This document shows positions 38,610 to 48,381 of a DNA stretch of 64,000 nucleotides, in pieces (the first letter of the stretch is position 1; each line of letters opens with the position of its first letter). The position numbers and the translations under genes are program-made. A model generated the notes under the pieces. It had not been told where the DNA came from and searched no databases. It worked only from the letters and a program-made list of their open reading frames with translations. The stretch comes from an uncultured Paracoccaceae bacterium. GTDB lineage: Bacteria; Pseudomonadota; Alphaproteobacteria; Rhodobacterales; Rhodobacteraceae. The stretch lies in assembly GCA_947503965.1 (NCBI GenBank), contig CANNFU010000005.1, positions 124,001 to 188,000 on the forward strand. The letters run 5' to 3'.

Positions 38610-39577
38610 TGGCCGGGGCCGTTGTTATCACAGGGGGCTGCGGCTTCCTTGGTGCGGCACTGGCCCGAAAGATATCTGAAAATGGTGTGACGCTGCCCGA
38701 TGGGCGGCGTCTTTCCAATCCGGCGCTGCACTTGTGGGACATGCCCGGTGCAATTGCGCCCGACCTGCCGCATGCCACGTTTCTGCCGATCGACATTGCC
38801 GATGCCGCCGCCGTTGCAGGCGCGATGCCATCGGATGCGGCGTTGATCTATCATCTTGCCGCCATCGTCAGCGGGCAGGCCGAGGCGGATTATGATCTGG
38901 GGATGCGCGTGAACCTGGGTGGCACCAATGCGGTGCTGGCGGCCGCCAGAACACTGGGGCCTGCCACATGTGTTGTCGGGACCTCTTCGCTGGCGGTTTA
39001 CGGTCACCATGCTGTCGCGCCATTGACAGAGGCCACACCGATCCAACCGCGCAACACCTATGGTGTGACCAAGGCCATGGCGGAACTGGTCATGGCCGAT
39101 CACCGTCGCCGGGGGTGGTGCGATGCGCGCACGTTGCGTTTGCCGACCGTCACGGTGCGGCCGGGCAAGCCGAACGCGGCCGCGTCGTCTTTTGTATCTT
39201 CGATTATTCGCGAACCGCTTGCCGGAGAACCTGCAATCTGTCCCGTCGATCCCGCGCTGAGGATGTGGATTGCATCACCGGCTGCGGCGGTGGACGCGCT
39301 TTTTCATGCGCCGTGCGTGCGTGCGGATGACTGGCCCGCATTTGGCGCGGTCAATGTGCCCGGCTTGCAGGTTTCGGTGGGTGATATGCTTGACCGGTTG
39401 CGCCTGCGTGCAGGCGACGATGTGGCTGATCTGGTGCAACATGTGCCGGATGAACGGATTGCGGCGATTGTCGGAAGCTGGCCAAGCCTTTTTGACACGC
39501 GCATTGCGAATGGGCTTGGCTTCAAGGGGGATGTGGATCTCGACGCAATCCTGGATCAGGCTTTGCGGATCAGATAG
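38609..39577 (+). CDS. NAD-dependent epimerase/dehydratase, D-erythronate dehydrogenase-like
   Basis: The protein has 322 residues and is an extended SDR. The NAD motif GGCGFLG is near residue 10, SSLAVYG carries the Ser, and YGVTKAMAEL the YxxxK. The stretch RLPTVTVRPGKPNAAASSFVS followed by REPLAGEPAICPVDP matches what I know of the DenD (D-erythronate 2-dehydrogenase) family and is not found in sugar-nucleotide epimerases. A role in four-carbon acid sugar catabolism is possible, but its usual partners (denK, otnC) are absent. It overlaps rne by one base. Confidence 0.82.
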   Translation: MAGAVVITGGCGFLGAALARKISENGVTLPDGRRLSNPALHLWDMPGAIAPDLPHATFLPIDIADAAAVAGAMPSDAALIYHLAAIVSGQAEADYDLGMRVNLGGTNAVLAAARTLGPATCVVGTSSLAVYGHHAVAPLTEATPIQPRNTYGVTKAMAELVMADHRRRGWCDARTLRLPTVTVRPGKPNAAASSFVSSIIREPLAGEPAICPVDPALRMWIASPAAAVDALFHAPCVRADDWPAFGAVNVPGLQVSVGDMLDRLRLRAGDDVADLVQHVPDERIAAIVGSWPSLFDTRIANGLGFKGDVDLDAILDQALRIR

Positions 39578-39783
39578 ATTTGACCATCGGCACCGTCGGT
39601 CATTTCAACCAGCTCATGGCCCGCCTCGCCGCAGAAATGCGGCACATCGATGATGGCAGCAGGATCATCTGCTTCCATCCTCAGAACCTGACCAGAGGTC
39701 AGTGCCTGCAAGCGCTTGCGCGCCTTAAGCACGGGCAGGGGACACAGCAGTCCCTTTGCATCCAGTTCAGCGTCATACGTCAT
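39556..39783 (-). CDS. TusA-family sulfur carrier
   Basis: The protein has 75 residues. The CPLPVLKARKRL motif has the sulfur-accepting C14. It has the TusA/SirA fold (DAKGLLCPLPV, ADDPAAIIDVPHFC, GHELVEM) and a second Cys near residue 51. It relays persulfide sulfur to tRNA thiolation or to Moco/other sulfur pathways. It is convergent with, and overlaps the last 22 bp of, the preceding gene. Confidence 0.92.
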   Translation of the reverse strand: MTYDAELDAKGLLCPLPVLKARKRLQALTSGQVLRMEADDPAAIIDVPHFCGEAGHELVEMTDGADGQIYLIRKA

Positions 39784-39887
39784 GTGATTTGAGGTACGTG
39801 TGATGTTTCAGTTTGTCCACCAAGTTGTGAGAATATGATCAGTGACCTCGCCCGACATGTCGCCTAGGTAGGTGGCAAGGAGATCAC

Positions 39888-40643
39888 ATGCTGGATTCAG
39901 CCCTCATACTTGATGCGACATTGTTGCCTGCGATGATGATCGCAATGCTGGCTGGCATCCTTTCGTTTCTCAGCCCCTGCGTGCTGCCGGTTGTGCCGCC
40001 TTATCTGGCCTATATGGGCGGTGTGACGGTCAGCGAGATGGACGAGACCGCCACCGCCCGGCGGCGGGTGTTCATCACGGCAGTCTTTTTTGTGCTGGGT
40101 CTGTCGACGATCTTTGTCTTGCTGGGTCTTGCCGCATCGACCATGGGGCGCATGCTGTTGCAGGCGCAGGGGTGGTTTGTGCCGATTGCGGGCATTGTCG
40201 TCATGCTTTTCGGTGCGCATTTCATCGGTATTTTTCGGATCGGTTTTCTGGACCGCGAGGTGCGGTTGCAGACCGGCGATCGCGGTGGGTCGGCCTTTGG
40301 TGCGTATATTCTGGGGCTTGCCTTTGCCTTTGGCTGGACGCCCTGCCTTGGGCCGATTCTGGCGGCGATCCTTAGTCTGGCGCTGTCGGAAGGCGATGTA
40401 GCACGCGGAACCGTCCTGATGTCGGTTTACGCCCTGGGTCTCGGCATTCCGTTTCTGCTGGTTGCGGCCTTCTTTCCGCGGATGAAGCGCCCTATGGCGT
40501 GGATGAAACGCAATCTGGACCGGATTGAGCGGACATCGGGGCTGTTATTGTGGACGGTAGGCCTGATGATGGTCACCGGGCAGTTCACTGCATTCAGCTT
40601 TTGGTTGCTGGAGCAGTTTCCGGCACTTGCGTACATTGGCTAA
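39888..40643 (+). CDS. ccdA: Cytochrome c biogenesis protein CcdA
   Basis: The protein has 251 residues and six membrane segments. The redox cysteines lie in FLSPCVLPVVPPYL (C31) and GWTPCLGPIL, as in CcdA/DsbD-beta. It carries electrons from cytoplasmic thioredoxin to periplasmic thiol proteins for heme c attachment. AAGGAG precedes the ATG. Confidence 0.95.
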   Translation: MLDSALILDATLLPAMMIAMLAGILSFLSPCVLPVVPPYLAYMGGVTVSEMDETATARRRVFITAVFFVLGLSTIFVLLGLAASTMGRMLLQAQGWFVPIAGIVVMLFGAHFIGIFRIGFLDREVRLQTGDRGGSAFGAYILGLAFAFGWTPCLGPILAAILSLALSEGDVARGTVLMSVYALGLGIPFLLVAAFFPRMKRPMAWMKRNLDRIERTSGLLLWTVGLMMVTGQFTAFSFWLLEQFPALAYIG

Positions 40644-40707
40644 GCTCTTAATATCCTAATTGATTTCAGCTAATGTGCCCTGAACGGGGCATCAGTAGGA
40701 CACACCG

Positions 40708-41982
40708 ATGAGCAGTGACGCAATGCCGGTCAGGCAACGCAGGGTGTTCCACATCCCCGGCTACGACCCGATGCCGCCACGCCGCTATCGTGAATTGTAC
40801 CGCACGGAAAGTGCAGCACAGGCGCAGATCAGCGGGTACGAGATTTCGACCCATGCGGGTCCGATAGAAGACAAGTTTTATTGGGCCGTGAAGGCCCGTA
40901 TCGACGGGCATGAAATTGTGTCGCGTGTTGATGTCCTGGTCTGGTCGGACATTGTCCGCGACAGTATGGCCCAATCGATCCCGGCGACCTATTGGCAGCT
41001 GATCCAGACCGCATGGATCTATATCTTTACGGGCACTTTGCGCCGGTTGATGTGGATGCGCAAAGGGCCGGTGATTGCAGCACTCTATCCGGTTGTGATG
41101 TTGTTGCTGCAGTTGTTTGTGGCGCTTTGGTTGGGTGCTATGCTTGGCGGCTGGCTTGAGACGGGACTGCTTTGGCTGCTGTCATTGGCTGGGCTAACTG
41201 AAGGCATCATCTTTACCAGCGTTGCGATTATTGCCACCGTTTTGAAGTATGCCGTCTTGGCCGGGGTCGTTTATGTCCTGCTGCGCTGGTTCAAATCGAA
41301 AGACAACAAGCTGTTCGCCTATTATCTGATGCATGATTATGCTTTCTCCGCGCGGCTGTGGGGGCGCAACCCGCCCGAGCTTGAGACGCGGATGAAGGCC
41401 TTTGGCGATGACATCGCAAAGGCCCTGACCAGCACCGTGGATGAGGTTCTGGTGGTTGGTCATTCCTCGGGGGCGCATCTGGCGATTTCGATCCTGGCGG
41501 ACCTGATCCGCGACGGGCGGGTGCCTGCCGAAGGGCCGAAGCTGTCGTTTCTGTCATTGGGGCAGGTGGTGCCGATGATGTCATTCCTGCCCAAGGCGCG
41601 CAGGTTGCGCACGGATCTGGCGTTTCTTGCCACGCAGGATGCGATTACTTGGGTCGATGTGTCCGCCCCCGGTGATGGGTGCTGTTTTGCTCTATGCGAT
41701 CCGGTCGCGGTGACAGGCGTGACCCCACCCGGCAAGAAATGGCCGCTCGTGATATCGGCCGCCTTCACGCAAAGCCTGTCGCCTGCGCGTTGGAAAGCGT
41801 TGCGCTGGCGGTTCTTCCGGCTGCATTTTCAGTATCTTTGCGCCTTTGATCAGCCTAAAGATTACGACTATTTCCAGATCACCGCAGGCCCAAAGACCTT
41901 GGCAGACCGGTATCGCAATCGTGCGCCATCGGCGTCGCGGATCGACATTGCCGTGTCAAAACACACGTCAATCACGCCGTGA
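40708..41982 (+). CDS. Membrane protein with C-terminal alpha/beta-hydrolase domain
   Basis: The protein has 424 residues. An N-terminal soluble part starts VFHIPGYDPMPPRRYRELY. Two or three membrane segments (about 127-150, 165-195) follow, then a hydrolase-like domain with nucleophile elbow VVGHSSGAHLAISILADL. A catalytic Asp/His pair is not obvious from reading. It is coupled by a four-base GTGA overlap to a cytochrome P450, so the two probably act on a common lipid-like substrate. Family not identified. Confidence 0.75.
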   Translation: MSSDAMPVRQRRVFHIPGYDPMPPRRYRELYRTESAAQAQISGYEISTHAGPIEDKFYWAVKARIDGHEIVSRVDVLVWSDIVRDSMAQSIPATYWQLIQTAWIYIFTGTLRRLMWMRKGPVIAALYPVVMLLLQLFVALWLGAMLGGWLETGLLWLLSLAGLTEGIIFTSVAIIATVLKYAVLAGVVYVLLRWFKSKDNKLFAYYLMHDYAFSARLWGRNPPELETRMKAFGDDIAKALTSTVDEVLVVGHSSGAHLAISILADLIRDGRVPAEGPKLSFLSLGQVVPMMSFLPKARRLRTDLAFLATQDAITWVDVSAPGDGCCFALCDPVAVTGVTPPGKKWPLVISAAFTQSLSPARWKALRWRFFRLHFQYLCAFDQPKDYDYFQITAGPKTLADRYRNRAPSASRIDIAVSKHTSITP

Positions 41983-43340
41983 CCGAACGCCTGCCGCCAA
42001 AACCCCCCGCCCGGCCAGAGCATGTCTCGCTCTGGCGGTATATGCGGCTATTTCGGCAGGATATTCTCTCGGCGCAACCGGCCAAGCTCTATCGTGCGTG
42101 GATGGCTGAGTTCCGGACCCCGTTTTTCCGCAGCTATCTGGTCAACGACACGGATTTGATCAAGACGGTGCTGAAGGATCGCCCTGCGGATTTCCCCAAA
42201 TCGGATCGGATCGGCGCGGGGTTGCGCCCATTGTTGGGTGACAGCGTATTTCTGACCAATGGCGCGCTGTGGGAAAAGCAGCGGCGCATCATTGATCCGG
42301 CGTTTGAAGGTGGACGATTGCGGGATACTTTCCCCGGCATGGTTGCGGCGGGGGAGGCAGCCGTTGCGCGGATGGAACCACACGAACACCCGCAAGAGAT
42401 CGAGGCGATCACCAGCCATATCGCGGCTGACGTCATCTTTCGCACCTTGTTTTCCATTCCCATTGACGATGCGCTTGCGCAAAAGGTGTTTGCCGAATTC
42501 AAGGCCTATCAGCGCAGCCAACCCATTCTGAACCTCGCAGCCTTTGTGCGTGGGCCGCGGTGGATGCCCCGCTTTTTCCGGCGTGGGACAGTGGCGACCG
42601 CCCGCAGCATCCGCGATCTGATTACGCAGCTGACGACCGCGCGGCTGGCCTTGATCGCGGATGGTACCGCGCCTGATGATCTGGCCACCAAGATCATGAC
42701 GACCAAGGATCCCCAGACAGGTGATGCATTTTCAACGGCTGAAATGGTCGATCAGGTTGCGATTTTCTTTCTGGCCGGTCACGAAACCAGCGCGTCGGCG
42801 CTGTCTTGGACCTTGTATCTTTTGGCACTTTATCCTGACTGGCAGGACAAGCTGGCAGAAGAGGCCGCAGCGTTCAGCGGTGATTTTGCTGATCTGTCAA
42901 AGCTGGGCCAGACGCGCGACGTGTTTCGTGAGACCCTTCGGCTTTATCCACCAGTGCCAATGATGGTACGCGAAGCCAGCCACCCCGAGCGTTTTCGCAA
43001 TCGCGCTGTGAAGAAGGGTGCGCAGATCGTGCTGTCGCCCTGGCATTTACATCGGCACAACCGGATGTGGGACAATCCTGACGGGTTTGACCCAACGCGG
43101 TGGGGCTCAGCGAACGGGCGTGACTGCGCGCGTCATGCGTTCATCCCGTTTTCTGCCGGACCTCGCGTCTGCACCGGCGCCGGATTTGCGATGATCGAAG
43201 GGGTCGTTCTGTTGGCGATTTTGCTGCGCGCGTTCAGGTTTTCGCTGACAGACCAGCCTGCGCCGATGCCAGTGGCCCATCTGACGGTCCGTGCAAAGGA
43301 TGGCATATGGTTACGAATCACCCCGCGAGTGTTGCCGTAG
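41979..43340 (+). CDS. Cytochrome P450
   Basis: The protein has 453 residues. All P450 landmarks are present: I-helix FFLAGHETSAS, ExxR in FRETLRLYPPVP, and the heme loop FSAGPRVCTGAG with the thiolate Cys at residue 398. It starts with GTG overlapping the previous stop. No ferredoxin or ferredoxin reductase is adjacent. By its motifs it resembles bacterial CYP4/CYP102-like fatty-acid or terpenoid hydroxylases rather than the camphor type; the substrate is unknown. Confidence 0.94.
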   Translation: MTERLPPKPPARPEHVSLWRYMRLFRQDILSAQPAKLYRAWMAEFRTPFFRSYLVNDTDLIKTVLKDRPADFPKSDRIGAGLRPLLGDSVFLTNGALWEKQRRIIDPAFEGGRLRDTFPGMVAAGEAAVARMEPHEHPQEIEAITSHIAADVIFRTLFSIPIDDALAQKVFAEFKAYQRSQPILNLAAFVRGPRWMPRFFRRGTVATARSIRDLITQLTTARLALIADGTAPDDLATKIMTTKDPQTGDAFSTAEMVDQVAIFFLAGHETSASALSWTLYLLALYPDWQDKLAEEAAAFSGDFADLSKLGQTRDVFRETLRLYPPVPMMVREASHPERFRNRAVKKGAQIVLSPWHLHRHNRMWDNPDGFDPTRWGSANGRDCARHAFIPFSAGPRVCTGAGFAMIEGVVLLAILLRAFRFSLTDQPAPMPVAHLTVRAKDGIWLRITPRVLP

Positions 43341-43581
43341 ATTTGCCAATACATGGACCTGCCAATTTTTAGTGTAATTTGAGAAACTGATAGTGATGCA
43401 AATGTGGCACTGCGAACTGTACTTTTGGACAGGCTTGTATCAAATACTCCATAATAACAGTCGCCTTACGCGGGTTTCCGCCGCTCTTTACACAGCGTCG
43501 TGATTGCGAGGTGGTCATTTTTGTGCCACAAACTCTTAAGGCGCAGAGTGCTGCGTCGATATCGATTGTTGGGGGCAACCA

Positions 43582-43830
43582 ATGACTATCTCTCTGCCAG
43601 GATCTTCAAAGCGCGGCCTTTCGGCCCTGCTGGGTCGTAAGAAGACCGAAGCAAGTGCAAAGGTTCAACCAAAGAAACGACTGCAGGGCCATGAAGTGGC
43701 GCGCCTGTTCGACAAGAAAAGCCGCGCAGCCGAGGCAAAGCCAGCCAAACCAGCAAAACTGAACGACGGTGAAAAGCAGGATCGCGAACGTATCTCTAGC
43801 TTGCGCGGCGCACTTTATTCGCGCGACTGA
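43582..43830 (+). CDS. Small basic hypothetical protein
   Basis: The protein has 82 residues, rich in Lys, Ala and Arg, with no membrane segment. GGGGGCAACCA precedes the ATG. It looks disordered (KPAKPAKLNDGEKQDR in the middle). Its 3' end overlaps the convergent ribbon-helix-helix gene by 16 bp. No family is recognised. Confidence 0.6.
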   Translation: MTISLPGSSKRGLSALLGRKKTEASAKVQPKKRLQGHEVARLFDKKSRAAEAKPAKPAKLNDGEKQDRERISSLRGALYSRD

Positions 43831-44051
43831 TCGCTCTTCACTCTTTCAAACACGTAGACCCGCAAGGCCGACGCGAGACCGATATCTCCGCGGCCTTCGT
43901 CTATTTCAGCGGCAAGCCCATTGATCGTTTTGCCATCACGGTCGGCAATGTCACGAAACGCATTCCAGAAAATATCTTCAAGCGACACGCTGGTCCGATG
44001 CCCGCGAATAGTCAGTGACCGTTTCACGGGGCGGCGGTGGCCGCTACTCAT
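43815..44051 (-). CDS. Ribbon-helix-helix domain protein
   Basis: The protein has 78 residues. The segment KRSLTIRGHRTSVSLEDIFW followed by NAFRDIADRDGKTINGL is the RHH_4 family pattern seen behind fumC in many Rhodobacterales; a short tail follows. It may bind DNA, but its target is unknown. It starts within the last codons of the DUF4169 gene (8-nt overlap), so it is the third gene of the fumC operon. Confidence 0.88.
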   Translation of the reverse strand: MSSGHRRPVKRSLTIRGHRTSVSLEDIFWNAFRDIADRDGKTINGLAAEIDEGRGDIGLASALRVYVFERVKSDQSRE

Positions 44052-44220
44052 CCTCGAACTTCAGTTGTGACAGCCGATCACTGGCTTGTTTGGCTTTGGC
44101 GGCGTCCAGCACACGCTCGGCCTTAGTGCGGCCAAACCGGATGGCGTTTTCATCCGCTTTGGCCTTTGCCTCGGACCGGGCGCGCGCCTTGCGCGCTTGG
44201 TTGAGGTTGACGGGCTTCAC
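44044..44220 (-). CDS. DUF4169 family protein (58 residues)
   Basis: The GTG start at 44220 overlaps the fumC stop, and TAG is at 44044-44046. The product begins [15 protein letters not shown] and contains [15 protein letters not shown], the highly charged pattern of DUF4169. It is short enough to be missed by simple length cut-offs. The overlaps on both sides show it belongs to the fumC-DUF4169-RHH operon. Function unknown. Confidence 0.85.
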   Translation of the reverse strand: MKPVNLNQARKARARSEAKAKADENAIRFGRTKAERVLDAAKAKQASDRLSQLKFEDE

Positions 44221-45608
44221 TTTGGGCCAATCATATCTTCGGGTCGCACAACCTTATCAAACGTTGCCTCATCGACAAAACCCAGTTTGATCGCTTCTTC
44301 TTTCAGGGTGGTGCCGTTCTTATGGGCGGTCTTGGCGACTGTTGTTGCGTTGTCGTAACCGATGGTCGGGGCAAGCGCGGTCACCAGCATCAGCGACTCG
44401 CGCATCAGTTTTTCGATCCGCGCCTCATCGGCCCGAATACCCGCGACGCAATTGTCAGTGAATGTGGCAGATGCGTCGCCCAGAAGCTGCATGGATTGCA
44501 GCACATTATAGGCCATCATCGGTTTCATGACATTCAGTTCAAAATGCCCTTGTGATCCGGCAAAACCGACGGCCGCATCGTTCCCCATCACATGGGCGCA
44601 GACCTGCGTTAGCGCCTCGACCTGTGTCGGGTTTACCTTTCCCGGCATGATGGATGATCCCGGCTCATTCTCAGGCAGCATCAGCTCACCCAGGCCACAA
44701 CGGGGGCCAGAGCCCAACATGCGAATATCGGCGGCGATCTTGTAAAGGCTGGCGGCCACCGTTTTCAACGCGCCGGACATCTCAACCAGCGCGTCATGGG
44801 CGGCGAGGGCTTCGAACTTGTTAGGGGCGGTGACAAAGGGCAGGCCGGTGATTTCGGCCATGTTCTTGGCCACCGTCTCACCCCAACCCTTTGGCGTGTT
44901 CAGCCCGGTGCCGACCGCTGTGCCGCCTTGAGCCAGTTCGTAGATGGCGGGCAAGGCGGCTTTGACGCGCCGGATGCCCATCGCGACCTGGTGGGTGTAG
45001 CCCGAAAACTCCTGCCCCAATGTCAGGGGCGTTGCGTCCATCGTATGTGTGCGGCCGATCTTGATGATCTTGTCGAACTCGGCCTGCTTTTGCTCCAATA
45101 CGGCATGCAGCTTGGCCAAGCCCGGCAACAACACGTCATGTGCGGTTGTTGCTACGGCGATATGCATGGCCGTCGGGAACGTATCGTTCGATGACTGGCC
45201 CATATTGCAGTGATCATTTGGATGGATCGGGTCCTTTGATCCGATGGTGCCGCCCAGCATTTCAATCGCGCGGTTCGAAATCACTTCGTTCGCGTTCATG
45301 TTAGACTGCGTGCCCGACCCCGTTTGCCAGACCACAAGGGGGAAATGATCATCAAGTTTCCCTGCAACCACCTCTGCCGCTGCCGCAATCATTGCGTCGG
45401 CCTTTTCAGCGTCCAGTTTGCCACGTTCCTTGTTGGCCATCGCACAGGCCTGCTTGATCACGCCAAGTGCCCGGACGATTGCGACGGGCTGTTTTTCCCA
45501 GCCGATGGGGAAATTCATGATCGAACGCTGTGTCTGCGCGCCCCAATAGCGGTCCGCAGGAACCTCAAGCGGGCCAAAACTGTCGGTTTCTGTGCGTGTC
45601 TCGGTCAT
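44217..45608 (-). CDS. fumC: Class II fumarate hydratase
   Basis: The protein has 463 residues. [20 protein letters not shown] starts the fold; [26 protein letters not shown] and the signature [13 protein letters not shown] (catalytic Ser loop) are present. It interconverts fumarate and malate in the TCA cycle and is the oxygen-stable, iron-free form. The start at 45608 has GGGACA upstream. Confidence 0.98.
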   Translation of the reverse strand: MTETRTETDSFGPLEVPADRYWGAQTQRSIMNFPIGWEKQPVAIVRALGVIKQACAMANKERGKLDAEKADAMIAAAAEVVAGKLDDHFPLVVWQTGSGTQSNMNANEVISNRAIEMLGGTIGSKDPIHPNDHCNMGQSSNDTFPTAMHIAVATTAHDVLLPGLAKLHAVLEQKQAEFDKIIKIGRTHTMDATPLTLGQEFSGYTHQVAMGIRRVKAALPAIYELAQGGTAVGTGLNTPKGWGETVAKNMAEITGLPFVTAPNKFEALAAHDALVEMSGALKTVAASLYKIAADIRMLGSGPRCGLGELMLPENEPGSSIMPGKVNPTQVEALTQVCAHVMGNDAAVGFAGSQGHFELNVMKPMMAYNVLQSMQLLGDASATFTDNCVAGIRADEARIEKLMRESLMLVTALAPTIGYDNATTVAKTAHKNGTTLKEEAIKLGFVDEATFDKVVRPEDMIGPK

Positions 45609-45674
45609 GGTACTGTCCCTGTCAGATGGCATTGGACAGGGTTTAAGCCGCGGTTGATTGGATCGCAAGCGCGC

Positions 45675-46166
45675 CTATTTGCGGAATTGATCCAGGCTGA
45701 CAACCTCGGCCTCTTTGGGCTTGTCGTCATCCGGCTCATCGGGTTCGACCATTTCGTCCATAGGCGCTTCGTCGACCTCGCCGATTTCGGTGTCTTCGTC
45801 GTCTTCTTGCGTCTCAAACCGCAAGCCGAACTCAACTGACGGATCGACAAAGGTCTTGATCGCGTCATAGGGGATATAAAGGGTTTCGGGGTTGTCGCCG
45901 AAATTCAGCGTGATGGTAAAGCCTTCGTCGGTGACGTTCAGGTTGTCGAACCAATGCTGGATCACCACCGTCATTTCGCCCGGGTATCTGTCTGACAACC
46001 AATCGGCAATCTCGACATCGGGGTGCATCGTATCGAACGTGATGAAGAAATGATGCGCGCCCGGCAGACCTTCGTTCTCGATTCGCGTCAGCACTTCCTG
46101 AATGAGGCCGCGCATCGCGCGGTGCATCAGATTTCCGTAGTCAATCGTACTTGTCACGGTCGTCAT
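45675..46166 (-). CDS. sspB: SspB-family ClpXP adaptor
   Basis: The protein has 163 residues. The folded part (residues about 1-120) shows HRAMRGLIQEVLTRI, FFITFDTMHPDVEIADWL and VIQHWFDNL, as in alphaproteobacterial SspB. A long acidic linker ends in a basic ClpX-binding tail (VVSLDQFRK). It tethers ssrA-tagged proteins to ClpXP. The tmRNA gene that supplies those tags lies 3 kb away. Confidence 0.92.
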   Translation of the reverse strand: MTTVTSTIDYGNLMHRAMRGLIQEVLTRIENEGLPGAHHFFITFDTMHPDVEIADWLSDRYPGEMTVVIQHWFDNLNVTDEGFTITLNFGDNPETLYIPYDAIKTFVDPSVEFGLRFETQEDDEDTEIGEVDEAPMDEMVEPDEPDDDKPKEAEVVSLDQFRK

Positions 46167-46223
46167 TCCCCAAAAGCGTTGATTCCAGCATAGGGGATTC
46201 GGCCCCGGTGAAAAGGGGCCGCG

Positions 46224-47477
46224 TCAGATCAGTGTCGTTGGCAAGGCGATCAGCAGGCTAAGCGTCGCCGAAATAAGCAGCACAAGCGGTAATGGCCAGC
46301 CGCGCCACAGCAATAAACCGCCCGATATCATGGCCAGTATCACCGCGATTGGCTGCAAACTGGCCAAGGTGGGCCAGATCGTGTGCAGCGGCCCAAGGTG
46401 AACGGCATTGACCTGCGCAAAGAACACATGCGCGGCAAACCAAAGCGACAGATTGGCAATCACGCCAACAACCGCAGCCGTGATCCCGGCAAGTGCGCCG
46501 CGCAGGCGTGGTTTGCCATCCAGCCAGTCAATCAGCGGCGCACCTGCGAAAATCCAGATGAAACAGGGCACAAATGTCACCCACAGCGTCAGTGCCCCGG
46601 CAATCAGGGCCATACCGATACCGCCCTGGGCCATCCCGGCAATCATTCCGACAAACTGCGTCACTAGGATCAGCGGGCCGGGTGTTGTCTCTGCCAGACC
46701 CAGCGCATCCATCATCTGCGGCGTTGTCAGCCAGCCATAGGATACCACAACCTCCTGCGTCATATAGGCCAGCACGGCATAAGCACCACCGAACGTGACG
46801 ACCGCCAGCGTGGAAAAGAACAGCCCGATCTCCATCAGAAACGGGCTGTCTATCGCGGCAATCACGAAAAATGGCGCAGCCCAGATCGCCCCGCCAATCC
46901 CCAATACGCTGAAGGTTCCAAACAGGCTGCCCGCAGGCGTGCCGGGCAATACGCCATCAGGACTTTGCATCGCAGCCCCGATCAACGCCGCGACAAGGAT
47001 GACAAGCGGGAAGGGGAGCGCGAATAGGAAAAGTGCAGCAAATGCCGCCACCGCCAGCATCAGATGCGCTGATGTCTTCAGAGCCCGCTTTGCGATTTTC
47101 AAAAGCGCTTCGATGACGATGATCACCACGGTCGCCTTGACCCCAAGAAACAGGGCCTGCGCAATCGGCAGGTTGCCATAGCTGCCATAGGCAAGGGCGA
47201 GGACCGCAATCACAATCGCGCCGGGCAACACAAACAGACCGCCACCGATCAGGCCGCCTGTGATGCCGGATCGCTTCCAGCCCGCATATGTGGCCAGCTG
47301 CATCGCCTCTGGCCCCGGCAGCAGCATGCAGAAAGACAGGGCGCGCAAAAACTGCTCTTCCGTCAACCAGTCGCGTTTTTCGACAAGCTCCTGATGCATC
47401 AGCGCGATTTGTGCCGCCGGACCGCCGAATGACAACAGGCCGATGCGCCCGAAGACACGGATCAATTCAGCGTTCAT
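46224..47477 (-). CDS. chrA: Chromate efflux transporter ChrA
   Basis: The protein has 417 residues and 10-13 hydrophobic segments in two homologous halves (long-chain CHR family). The N half has GLLSFGGPAAQIALM and LPGPEAMQLATYAGW, the C half TFGGAYAVLAYM and ETTPGPLILVTQFVG. It exports chromate by proton/anion exchange. The ATG overlaps the chrB stop (ATGA), so expression is coupled to that gene. Confidence 0.94.
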   Translation of the reverse strand: MNAELIRVFGRIGLLSFGGPAAQIALMHQELVEKRDWLTEEQFLRALSFCMLLPGPEAMQLATYAGWKRSGITGGLIGGGLFVLPGAIVIAVLALAYGSYGNLPIAQALFLGVKATVVIIVIEALLKIAKRALKTSAHLMLAVAAFAALFLFALPFPLVILVAALIGAAMQSPDGVLPGTPAGSLFGTFSVLGIGGAIWAAPFFVIAAIDSPFLMEIGLFFSTLAVVTFGGAYAVLAYMTQEVVVSYGWLTTPQMMDALGLAETTPGPLILVTQFVGMIAGMAQGGIGMALIAGALTLWVTFVPCFIWIFAGAPLIDWLDGKPRLRGALAGITAAVVGVIANLSLWFAAHVFFAQVNAVHLGPLHTIWPTLASLQPIAVILAMISGGLLLWRGWPLPLVLLISATLSLLIALPTTLI

Positions 47478-48270
47478 TGTAAATGCCCATCGGGCCAATC
47501 ATGGCTTTCGTTTTGTCCATCCCGGGCCCAGCGATACAACGCGTCATAAATGATCATGCCAGCGTCCAGTTGTGCTGTATCTTCACGAAACATACGTGAC
47601 AGCCCAACAGAAAGTGCAAGCAGACCCGCCGCTTGTGGGGCAAGATCATGCTTGCCCGTATCCGCACCCCGCACAATGGTCGCAACGGTGTCCAGCGCAG
47701 GATGATGCAGACCAAACGCCGCAATCATGGTATCAAATGTGCAATTCTCGCCCTTATGGCTCCACTCTGTGCCTTCCACATCGAAAGGGGTGGCATCAAA
47801 GCGGTGGGCGACATCTGCGACAGTGGCTGGCGGCACAAAGAGAAACGTCGCCTGCGGATCAACAAAGCGGCGGATCAGCCACGGGCAGGCGATGCGATCA
47901 ATCTTGGGGCGGTGCCGGGTGACCCAAACCGATCCGGGAACAGCCTTGGCCGGAACACGCGGTAAATCGGCAGCACGCCACGCCTGATTGCCCCCTTCCA
48001 GTACCTGCGCGTCAATCCCATGGGCGCGCAGATAGGCGGCGACACCATGTGACAGTTTCAGACCCTTCTGACATACACAGATTGTTTTGCGGTCGCGAAG
48101 TCGATCCGGCAGCACGCTGACATCCGTGTGCGGATGACGGAAGGCTGTCGGTATCAAAAATGGGTCCTGTGCAAGTCATCATCAATGCAGACGTCAACAA
48201 TCACGGGGCATTGCGGGGTGCCGATCAGCCGCATGAGTTGCTGTGGTGAAATCTCGTTAAACGCAGCCAT
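47474..48270 (-). pseudogene. chrB: Rhodanese-ChrB fusion (chromate resistance), frameshifted
   Basis: The start at 48270 (AAAGGA upstream) reads MAAFNEISPQQLMRLIGTPQ then CPVIVDVCIDDD, a rhodanese beginning, then stops at about 48157. In another frame the protein goes on (IPTAFRHPHTDVSVL, rhodanese loop CVCQKGLKLSHG, then ChrB C-terminal domain WVTRHRPKIDRIACPWLIRRF). One inserted base near 48165-48175 restores DDDLAQDPFLIPTAF. Total length 797 nt is one short of a multiple of three. Either a real deletion or a sequencing error. ChrB proteins sense or detoxify chromate together with ChrA. Confidence 0.8.
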
Positions 48271-48381
48271 GGTGCATCCTTTCTGAAGGTGTCAGTGGAT
48301 GCGATGCTTTGGCCCAGACCTCACGGGGTGGTCGCAAACCCCATGCCCAAGTGATGCGGCAAGCAGCGGGGCAGGTCAAGC

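Noticed and set aside
37856-39103. Long minus-strand frame opposite the 3' part of rne
   Set aside because: It mirrors the codon bias of the Ala/Glu/Lys-rich RNase E tail and has a low-complexity Ser/Ala product; no start signal.
48131-48157. Alternative TTG start making chrB a shorter intact gene
   Set aside because: It would cut away the first rhodanese strands, and the upstream ATG with a ribosome site encodes exactly those; a frameshift explains both.
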